Source: Lutibacter sp.
GTDB taxonomy: Bacteria; Bacteroidota; Bacteroidia; Flavobacteriales; Flavobacteriaceae
DNA length: 41,058 nt
Reading direction: 5' to 3'
NCBI RefSeq assembly: GCF_021647475.1
Contig: NZ_JAKIUR010000027.1
Span: 1 to 41,058, forward strand
Of this stretch, positions 33,484 to 40,343 are shown piece after piece; position 1 is the stretch's first letter; each line of letters starts with the position of its first letter. Under the pieces are notes generated by a model. That model made no database searches. It was given only the letters and a program-made list of their open reading frames with translations, and was not told where the DNA came from. The translations under genes were made by a program, and so were the position numbers.

Positions 33484-34506
33484 ATGAATGAGAATTTAGA
33501 TCCTGAAAAAAATAATTTTACTTCTGAAGAATTAGAAGTAGAAAAAAAATTAAGACCTTTAACTTTTGATGATTTTACAGGACAGGATCAAATTATTGAA
33601 AATTTAAAAATATTTGTTCAAGCTGCAAACCAAAGAGATGAAGCCCTAGATCATACGTTGTTTCACGGCCCTCCCGGGTTAGGTAAAACTACCTTGGCAC
33701 ATATTCTTTCTAATGAATTAAACGTTGGACTAAAAATTACTTCAGGTCCTGTAATTGATAAACCAGGTGATTTAGCTGGACTTTTAACTAGTTTAAGTGA
33801 GCGAGATGTATTATTTATTGATGAAATTCATCGATTAAGTCCAATTGTTGAAGAATATTTGTATTCGGCTATGGAAGATTATCGTATTGATATTATGATT
33901 GAATCTGGTCCAAATGCACGCACGGTACAAATTGATTTAGAGCCTTTTACTTTAATTGGGGCAACTACACGTTCAGGATTGTTAACGGCTCCAATGAGAG
34001 CTCGTTTTGGAATTAGTAGCCGATTACAATATTATAATGCCGAATTGTTGACTACCATAGTTCAAAGAAGTGCTCATATATTAAAAGTCCCAATTTCTAT
34101 GGAATCTGCTATTGAAATTGCTGGTAGAAGTAGAGGCACACCTCGTATTGCCAATGCTTTATTACGCAGAGTCAGAGATTTTGCTCAAATAAAAGGAGAT
34201 GGTAATATTACTATAAAAATTGCAAAATATGCGTTAAACGCCTTAAATGTTGATGCACATGGTTTAGACGAAATGGATAACAAAATTTTAACTACCATAA
34301 TTGATAAATTTAAAGGTGGACCTGTTGGAATTACTACTATTGCAACAGCTGTTGGTGAAAACACAGAAGCTATTGAAGAAGTTTATGAACCTTTTTTAAT
34401 TCAAGAAGGTTTTATTATGAGAACTCCTAGAGGTAGAGAGGTTACCGAATTAGCGTATAAACATTTGGGTAAAACAAAACATAATTCGCAAAACGAACTA
34501 TTTTAG
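33484..34506 (+). CDS. ruvB: Holliday junction helicase RuvB
   Basis: RuvB, 340 residues, the AAA+ motor that drives branch migration with RuvA in recombinational repair. Walker A GPPGLGKTTLA, Walker B LFIDEIHRL, sensor 1 IGATTRSG with the arginine finger region RARFGISSRL, and the C-terminal winged helix GPVGITTIATAVGE are complete. I start at the ATG at 33484 because it gives the family length; a longer in-frame extension would run back into coxA and the terminator. ruvA is not in the window, as in many Bacteroidota where ruvA and ruvB are apart. Confidence 0.97.
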   Translation: MNENLDPEKNNFTSEELEVEKKLRPLTFDDFTGQDQIIENLKIFVQAANQRDEALDHTLFHGPPGLGKTTLAHILSNELNVGLKITSGPVIDKPGDLAGLLTSLSERDVLFIDEIHRLSPIVEEYLYSAMEDYRIDIMIESGPNARTVQIDLEPFTLIGATTRSGLLTAPMRARFGISSRLQYYNAELLTTIVQRSAHILKVPISMESAIEIAGRSRGTPRIANALLRRVRDFAQIKGDGNITIKIAKYALNALNVDAHGLDEMDNKILTTIIDKFKGGPVGITTIATAVGENTEAIEEVYEPFLIQEGFIMRTPRGREVTELAYKHLGKTKHNSQNELF

Positions 34507-34511
34507 GCTAA

Positions 34512-34554
34512 GTGATTAACATCACAATACAAATAAATGTTCGTAGTACTTTTG
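34512..34554 (+). promoter_or_regulatory. CRP/FNR-type palindrome and -7 box upstream of sulP1
   Basis: GTGATTAACATCAC (34512-34525) is a dyad with arms GTGAT/ATCAC and a 4-base centre. TACTTTTG (34547-34554), an exact TAnnTTTG, follows after 21 bases. The dyad centre lies about 41 bases before the likely start, the class II activator position. It begins 5 bases after the ruvB stop. Confidence 0.65.
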
Positions 34555-34581
34555 TTTTAAATATTACTACTAAAATATAAA

Positions 34582-36312
34582 ATGACTTTAAAACAAGTTT
34601 TTCCTTTTTTAACTTGGTTGCCAATGGTTCGGCAAACTTGGAAGGATGATTTAATTGCAGGATTAACAGGAACCATAATTGTAATTCCGCAGGCTGTTGC
34701 CTTTGCCATGATTGCGGGTATGCCTCCGGTTTATGGTTTTTATACGGCTATGTTAACTCCAGTAATTGCAGCCCTATTTGGATCTTCATATCATTTAGTG
34801 TCTGGTCCAACCACTACAAGTTCCATTGTTTTATATTCCATAATTAGTAAATATGTAAATCCTACAACAGATATTCAAGCATTTGTTTCATTAGCAGTAT
34901 TACTTTCATTTATGGCTGGTGTTATCAAACTTATAATGGGAATTGCTCGAATGGCTAAATTGGTAAACTTTGTTTCAAACTCTGTAATTATTGGGTTTTC
35001 AGCAGGTGCAGGTGTTTTGATTGCATTTAAACAACTCAAACATATTTTCGGAATAAAAGTTCCACAAGGAAGCTCTTTTTCTCATATTATTGAATTTATT
35101 ACGTTTCATTTATCCGAAATAAATTGGTATGTGTTTGCCGTTGCTATGGGAACGTTATTGCTTGCATTAATAATTAGAAAAATAAAAAAAATATCAAAGT
35201 TATATATGTTATTTGCCATGATGTTTGGTAGTTTTTTAGCAATTTGGTTAGGCGGAAGTTTACATGGTATTGAAACTGTAGGTAGTATTCCTTCTAATTT
35301 ACCACCATTTAAATTACCTGATTTTAATTATGAAAATATGCGAATGTTAAATTCAGGAGCTATTATTTTGGCTACTTTAGGTTTGGTAGAGGTAGCAGCA
35401 ATCTCAAGATCTATTTCCCTACATACACACCAAAAAGTAAATCTTAATCAAGAATTTGTTTCTCAAGGGATATCTAATGTGGTATCCAGTTTTTTCTCGT
35501 GCTATACAAGTTCAAGTTCTTTTACTAGATCAAGCATCAATTATCAATCTGGAGCAAAAACACGTTTTTCAGCATTTGTTTCATCATTTGGATTAATGTT
35601 GGTGATGTTATTTTTTGCTAAATACGCATCCTTTTTACCAAAGGCGGCAATGGGTGGAATTATTTTATTAGTTGGATATAATTTAATAGATTTTAAACAT
35701 ATTAAGGTGATTTTTAAAAGTAGTAAACGTGAGGTTATCGTTTTTAGTGCTACTTTTTTAGGAACTTTATTTTTAGATTTACAACAAGCATTGGTAATTG
35801 GTATATTTTTTTCCTTGTTTTTCTATTTAGAAAGAACCTCAAAACCTAATATTGCCGTTTTAGGATTAGATAATACTAATCGATTTATAAATATTATTAG
35901 AGATAAAAATGCTAAGGAATGTCCACAATTAAATATTATTAGAGTAGATGGTTCTTTATATTTTGGGTCGGTAGAATCTATTGCTAATTATTTTTCAGAT
36001 TTGTATGAAAATAATGATGGGAAACATTTATTGGTTATAGCTGAAGGCATCAATTTTATTGATTTAGCTGGGGCTGAATGGTTGATGCACGAAGTAAAAA
36101 AATGGGAAACTACTAACCGTGTTATTTATTTTAGTGGAATGAAATTAGTTGGTCAAAATGTACTTATTAAAGGTGGTTTTTTCGATGAAATTGGAAGAGA
36201 ACATTTCTATAAAAATAAAAAAATAGCAATTAAGTCGATTTATCAAAAGCTAGATAAAAAGGTTTGTGAAACTTGTGAGGTGAAAGCCTTTTTGGAGTGT
36301 CAAAAAAAATAA
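34582..36312 (+). CDS. SulP-family anion transporter with STAS domain (1)
   Basis: SLC26/SulP carrier of 576 residues: a membrane domain of about 12-14 segments and a cytosolic STAS domain (about 430-560). The signature DLIAGLTGTIIVIPQAVAFAMIAG precedes PPVYGFYTAML. Family members move sulfate, bicarbonate, molybdate or carboxylates; proximity to persulfide-oxidation genes suggests a sulfur oxyanion. Two peculiarities: the STAS phosphorylation motif D-S-S-G reads D494-L-A-G, and the tail has CETCEVKAFLEC (three cysteines), absent from its neighbour. It is the first of two tandem SulP genes and has its own CRP/FNR-like site. Confidence 0.9.
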   Translation: MTLKQVFPFLTWLPMVRQTWKDDLIAGLTGTIIVIPQAVAFAMIAGMPPVYGFYTAMLTPVIAALFGSSYHLVSGPTTTSSIVLYSIISKYVNPTTDIQAFVSLAVLLSFMAGVIKLIMGIARMAKLVNFVSNSVIIGFSAGAGVLIAFKQLKHIFGIKVPQGSSFSHIIEFITFHLSEINWYVFAVAMGTLLLALIIRKIKKISKLYMLFAMMFGSFLAIWLGGSLHGIETVGSIPSNLPPFKLPDFNYENMRMLNSGAIILATLGLVEVAAISRSISLHTHQKVNLNQEFVSQGISNVVSSFFSCYTSSSSFTRSSINYQSGAKTRFSAFVSSFGLMLVMLFFAKYASFLPKAAMGGIILLVGYNLIDFKHIKVIFKSSKREVIVFSATFLGTLFLDLQQALVIGIFFSLFFYLERTSKPNIAVLGLDNTNRFINIIRDKNAKECPQLNIIRVDGSLYFGSVESIANYFSDLYENNDGKHLLVIAEGINFIDLAGAEWLMHEVKKWETTNRVIYFSGMKLVGQNVLIKGGFFDEIGREHFYKNKKIAIKSIYQKLDKKVCETCEVKAFLECQKK

Positions 36313-36343
36313 TATTAATATTCAAAATTAACTTTTAGTACAA

Positions 36344-38065
36344 ATGAAGTTAGTAAATGTATTTCCATTTTTAGAGTGGTTGTCTAGTTATAAAAAGTCA
36401 TGGTTAAAAGGTGATATTACTGCTGGATTAACGGTAGGAGTTATGCTAATACCACAAGGTATTGCTTATGCTATGATTGCAGGTTTACCTCCAATTTATG
36501 GTTTGTACACGGCAATGATTCCACAAGTTGTTTATGCTTTTTTTGGAACATCTAGGCAATTAGCCGTTGGTCCATCAGCTATGGATTCTTTAATTGTAGC
36601 TTCGGGTATTGGGGCGATAGCTACATTAGGCTCAGAAAATTTTATTTTATTAGCTATTTTATTAGCTTTATTTATTGGTGTTATTCAACTTGCTTTTGGC
36701 TTATTTAGATTAGGATTTTTAGTTAATTTTTTATCAAAACCCGTAATTAGTGGTTTTACATCTGCAGCGGCATTAATAATTGGTTTAAATCAATTAAAGC
36801 ATTTATTAGGTGTTGATATGCAGCGTAATAATCACTTACAAAATTTGGTTATTGATGCTGTAAACCATATTAAATATATTAATTGGGCTACCTTTTTAAT
36901 TGGGTTATTTTCTATTTTAATTTTGGTGTTTTTAAAGCGTTATTTTAAAAAAATTCCAGCTGCTTTGGTTGTTGTTATATTAGGAATTGTGGTTGTTAAG
37001 TTATTTAATTTACACCAATACGGAGTTAAAATAGTTGGAAATATTCCAAAAGGTTTACCTTATTTTAAAATTCCGCAATTTAGTTTAGAAACTATAAAAG
37101 AACTTGGTCCACTTGCTATAACACTTGCTCTAATAGCCTTTATGGAAGCAATTTCTGTTGCTAAAGCTATTGAATCTAAACATATGAATTATAAAGTAAA
37201 GGCAAATAAAGAATTAATAGCGTTAGGACTTGGAAATATTGTTGGTTCACTATTTCAAAGCTATCCTTCTACAGGAGGATTTGGTAGAACAGCGGTTAAT
37301 AATCAAAGTGGAGCAAATACACCATTTGCCGCAATAATTTCTGCTTCTGTAGTAGCACTGACCTTATTGTTTTTAACGCCACTATTTTATTATTTACCAA
37401 AGGCAGTTTTAGGAGCAATTATTTTAGTAGCAGTTTTTAGTTTATTAGATTTTAAAGTACCATATCAACTATGGAAATATACTAAACGCGACTTAATTAT
37501 ATTAAATGTTACTTTATTGGTAACGGCTACTGTTGGAATTAAGGAAGGTATTATTACTGGGGTTATTTTATCTCTAGTCATGTTAATTTATAAATCTACA
37601 AAACCACATGTAGCTGTTTTGGGTAATGTTCCAAATAGTTATTTGTATAGAAATATAAAACGGTTCGACCAATTAATTGTTTTAAAAGATGTTTTAATAA
37701 TTCGTTTTGATGCACAACTTCACTTTGCAAATACTACTTATTTTAAAGATACTATTTATAATGAAGCCTATAAAAAAGGGAAGGATTTAAAAATAATTGT
37801 TATAGATGGTGAAAGTTTAAATAATTTAGATAGCAGTGGTGTTTATGCTTTGGAGGAAATTTTAAAATATTTTAAAGAAAAAAATATTGAACTTTATTTT
37901 ACAGGTTTAAAAGGACCTGTACGAGATACTATTTATAAATCAAATATTATTCAAAATATTGGACAAGAACATTGCTTTATGAGCATTCAAGAAGCTATAG
38001 ATTATTATCATAATAAAACTGACACTACTGATAATAAGGTATATATACAGCAAAGAAATTCTTGA
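36344..38065 (+). CDS. SulP-family anion transporter with STAS domain (2)
   Basis: 573-residue SulP paralogue of the upstream gene, 31 bases downstream and probably co-transcribed. Signature GLTVGVMLIPQGIAYAMIAG then PPIYGLYTAM, followed by the membrane core and a STAS domain (about 435-560). Unlike its neighbour it keeps the canonical D-S-S-G (Asp496-Gly499), and the cysteine-containing tail is missing. The two are too dissimilar to be a recent duplication (clearly related but divergent throughout). They could form a heteromer or serve different anions, for example sulfite/sulfate export and sulfate/thiosulfate import. Inference only. Confidence 0.9.
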   Translation: MKLVNVFPFLEWLSSYKKSWLKGDITAGLTVGVMLIPQGIAYAMIAGLPPIYGLYTAMIPQVVYAFFGTSRQLAVGPSAMDSLIVASGIGAIATLGSENFILLAILLALFIGVIQLAFGLFRLGFLVNFLSKPVISGFTSAAALIIGLNQLKHLLGVDMQRNNHLQNLVIDAVNHIKYINWATFLIGLFSILILVFLKRYFKKIPAALVVVILGIVVVKLFNLHQYGVKIVGNIPKGLPYFKIPQFSLETIKELGPLAITLALIAFMEAISVAKAIESKHMNYKVKANKELIALGLGNIVGSLFQSYPSTGGFGRTAVNNQSGANTPFAAIISASVVALTLLFLTPLFYYLPKAVLGAIILVAVFSLLDFKVPYQLWKYTKRDLIILNVTLLVTATVGIKEGIITGVILSLVMLIYKSTKPHVAVLGNVPNSYLYRNIKRFDQLIVLKDVLIIRFDAQLHFANTTYFKDTIYNEAYKKGKDLKIIVIDGESLNNLDSSGVYALEEILKYFKEKNIELYFTGLKGPVRDTIYKSNIIQNIGQEHCFMSIQEAIDYYHNKTDTTDNKVYIQQRNS

Positions 38066-38069
38066 TAAG

Positions 38070-38111
38070 GTGATGTATATCACAAAAAGTAATCTGTAAA
38101 TTATTATTTTG
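38070..38111 (+). promoter_or_regulatory. CRP/FNR-type palindrome and -7 region upstream of the dioxygenase gene
   Basis: GTGATGTATATCAC (38070-38083) has the same arms, GTGAT/ATCAC, as the sulP1 site. TTATTTTG (38104-38111) follows after 20 bases and is one mismatch from TAnnTTTG. The dyad begins 4 bases after the sulP2 stop. Confidence 0.6.
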
Positions 38112-38144
38112 GAGGACTTTAATTAACTATTAAAAAATCAGAAC

Positions 38145-39560
38145 ATGAAAGTAGAACAATTATTTACGGGTTGCCTAGCAGAAATGGCTTACTATATTCA
38201 CTCAAATGGAGAAGCTGCAATTATTGATCCTTTACGAGAAACAGAGCCTTATTTAAAAATGGCTGAAGCTGATAATGTTAAAATTAAATATGTGTTTTTA
38301 ACTCATTTTCATGCCGATTTTGTTTCAGGTCAGGTTGATTTAGCTAAAAAAACAGGGGCAACTATTGTCTTTGGTCCGAGTGCTAATCCAAGTTATGATA
38401 TTCATGAAGGAAAAGATGGAGAAGAATTTAAAATAGGAGATTTAAAACTTAAATTATTGCATACTCCAGGTCACACTATGGAATCATCATCTTATTTATT
38501 AATCGATAAAAATGGGAATACACCGTATGTATTTACAGGCGATTGTTTATTTATTGGTGATGTTGGAAGACCTGATTTAGCAGTAAAATCTGACTTAACA
38601 CAAGCTGATTTGGCAGGCCATTTGTTTGATTCATTACGAAATAAAATAATGCCGTTGCCAGATGATATCATCGTATATCCAAATCATGGTGCAGGTTCGG
38701 CCTGTGGTAAAAATATGAGTTCTGAAACGTTTGATACCTTAGGAAATCAAAAGAAAACAAATTATGCTTTGAGAGCTGATATGACAAAAGAAGAATTTAT
38801 TGATGAAGTTACTACAGGTTTAAAACCACCACCACAGTATTTTGGGAATAATGTTAGAATGAATAAAGGTATCAATACTAGTATTGATGAAGTTTTACAA
38901 CGAGGTACAACCCCAATTGATGCCGATTCATTCAAAGAAATGAGTGAGCAAGATGATATTTTAGTAATTGATACACGTTCTAAAGAAGAATATTCTGAAG
39001 AAGGAACAGTTCCAGGAGCTTGGTATATTGGAGTAGATGGAAGTTTTGCTCCTTGGGTTGGTACTTTAATTAAGAATATTAATCAAAAAATAATTTTTAT
39101 AGCAGAAGGAGATAGAGAACAGGAAGTTGTAACACGTTTTTCTCGTGTTGGATATGATAATATTTTAGGGTTTTTAAGAGGAGGAATTCACTCATGGAAA
39201 GCTGCAGGTCATACAATTTCAAAAATTGGTTCTATATCAGCAATTCAATTTGCAAATAAATTAAAAGAAGGTTCTATGGAAGCTCCGTTAGATGTTAGAA
39301 AAGAAACTGAATATCTATCTGAACACGTTGTAGGCGTTGAAAATTTCCCATTAGACTTTATCAATGCTAATTTTGCAGAAATAAATGCAAATAAAGAATA
39401 CTTTTTACATTGTGAAAGTGGTTATAGATCACTAATAGCAGCTTCTATTTTTCAGGCAAATGGAGTAAAAAATGTTACCGATATTAGAGGAGGTTTTAAT
39501 GATATTAAAGATAGTGGAGTTGAACTTACAGATTATGTTTGCCCAACTACATTATTATAA
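38145..39560 (+). CDS. Persulfide dioxygenase-rhodanese fusion
   Basis: 471-residue ETHE1-like metallo-beta-lactamase-fold protein fused to two rhodanese domains. The metal-site motifs are TH54-F-H-A-D58-F, H110 in HTPGHTMES and D133 in TGDCLFIGDVGRPDL, with YPNHGAGSACGKNMS as the family loop. Such enzymes use iron and O2 to turn glutathione or other persulfides to sulfite. The first rhodanese domain (about 260-360) lacks the active Cys and is probably structural. The second (about 370-471) has the loop HC423ESGYRS and should be active. It could return sulfite as thiosulfate. Its stop lies 5 bases before the right repeat copy. Confidence 0.93.
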   Translation: MKVEQLFTGCLAEMAYYIHSNGEAAIIDPLRETEPYLKMAEADNVKIKYVFLTHFHADFVSGQVDLAKKTGATIVFGPSANPSYDIHEGKDGEEFKIGDLKLKLLHTPGHTMESSSYLLIDKNGNTPYVFTGDCLFIGDVGRPDLAVKSDLTQADLAGHLFDSLRNKIMPLPDDIIVYPNHGAGSACGKNMSSETFDTLGNQKKTNYALRADMTKEEFIDEVTTGLKPPPQYFGNNVRMNKGINTSIDEVLQRGTTPIDADSFKEMSEQDDILVIDTRSKEEYSEEGTVPGAWYIGVDGSFAPWVGTLIKNINQKIIFIAEGDREQEVVTRFSRVGYDNILGFLRGGIHSWKAAGHTISKIGSISAIQFANKLKEGSMEAPLDVRKETEYLSEHVVGVENFPLDFINANFAEINANKEYFLHCESGYRSLIAASIFQANGVKNVTDIRGGFNDIKDSGVELTDYVCPTTLL

Positions 39561-39565
39561 ATTAA

Positions 39566-39686
39566 AACCCGTTGTGCATTATGATAAAATTTCGTCAATT
39601 CGAGTTAATTTTAGCCTTTTTAGGCTTAAAATTAGTATCGAGAATAGGTTTTTTAGTTAAAAACAGCCGTTCTCGATACAATTTTT
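39566..39686 (+). repeat. REP/MITE-like repeat, right copy
   Basis: Reverse complement of 7-127 with two mismatches over 121 bases. It holds the 10-bp GTATCGAGAA/TTCTCGATAC hairpin (39635-39644 with 39670-39679). It starts 5 bases past the dioxygenase stop. Confidence 0.9.
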
Positions 39687-39769
39687 GATAAAAAATTACC
39701 TGCCTTGCCGTCAGACAGGCTCGAATTGACGTAATAGTATGTTTAAAGAATCAAAATGCACAACGAGTA
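39566..39769. mobile_element. MITE-like unit containing the right repeat copy
   Basis: The whole unit of about 200 bases is bounded by imperfect terminal inverted repeats: the left end (CCGTTGTGCATTATGAT ... CGTCAATTCGAG, 39568-39604) and the right end, reading inward, CTCGTTGTGCATTTTGAT ... CGTCAATTCGAG. Inside are the two hairpins of the repeat and a third palindromic-like segment CCTGCC ... GACAGG (39699-39719). No open reading frame is present. A small non-autonomous element mobilised in trans, or a REP pair, is inferred. Similar GC-containing inverted units are familiar in flavobacterial genomes, but I have not verified the family. Confidence 0.6.
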
Positions 39770-39794
39770 AATTAAAATATATTATTTAATTTAG

Positions 39795-39817
39795 AAGGAA
39801 GTTTTAACTCCTTTTTA
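39795..39817 (+). terminator. Weak terminator before the rhodanese lipoprotein
   Basis: AAGGA-A-GTT ... AAC-TCCTT (one bulge) followed by TTTT. It separates the dioxygenase unit and the repeat from the rhodanese promoter region. Confidence 0.45.
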
Positions 39818-39825
39818 CTATTTAA

Positions 39826-39870
39826 AGTAACTTAGGTTACTGCTTAAATTTAAGGAAATATATACTTTTG
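39826..39870 (+). promoter_or_regulatory. CRP/FNR-type palindrome and -7 box upstream of the rhodanese lipoprotein
   Basis: AGTAACTTAGGTTACT (39826-39841) has perfect arms AGTAAC/GTTACT and a 4-base centre; TACTTTTG (39863-39870), identical to the sulP1 -7 box, follows 22 bases after the core dyad. Same layout as the two upstream sites, but the arms are GTAAC rather than GTGAT. Confidence 0.6.
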
Positions 39871-39893
39871 TAAAAAATCAAAAACATAATAAA

Positions 39894-40343
39894 ATGAATA
39901 AATCTATTAAATTAGTTTGTTTTGTTTTAGTAGTTAGTTTAATTAGTCTAAGTTGTAAAAACAACAATGCTAACAAAAACAAAATAGCTATTAATTCTTC
40001 TGCTTCACAAACAACACAACAAATTACAGGTAAAATTTCAGTATTAACTCCTGCTGAATTTAAAGAAAAAGCACAAAATAATCCCATTATTGATGTTAGA
40101 ACACCATTTGAATATAGCCAAGGCTATATTAAAGGATCTAAAAATATTAATTTTTTTGATAAAGATTTTTTGAATGAAATAGCTTCTTACAATAAAAATG
40201 AACCAATTTATGTATATTGTAAGTCAGGACACCGATCTGGAATTGCTGTAAAAAAAATGATTCAATTAGGATTTAAAGATGTTTACGAATTACAAGGAGG
40301 AATCATAAATTGGGTTAGAAGTAATAATAAAATTGAAAAATAA
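39894..40343 (+). CDS. Rhodanese-domain lipoprotein
   Basis: 149-residue single-domain rhodanese on a lipoprotein anchor: hydrophobic start then lipobox SLISLSC (lipid Cys21), a low-complexity Asn/Lys/Ser linker, and the sulfurtransferase domain from about residue 50. The active loop is YC109KSGHRS, preceded by DVRTPFEYSQGYI and followed by LQGGIINW, all diagnostic. It should move sulfane sulfur (from thiosulfate or persulfide) at the envelope, presumably supplying or draining the flavoprotein encoded immediately downstream; the next ATG begins directly after this stop. It has a promoter of its own. Confidence 0.93.
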   Translation: MNKSIKLVCFVLVVSLISLSCKNNNANKNKIAINSSASQTTQQITGKISVLTPAEFKEKAQNNPIIDVRTPFEYSQGYIKGSKNINFFDKDFLNEIASYNKNEPIYVYCKSGHRSGIAVKKMIQLGFKDVYELQGGIINWVRSNNKIEK

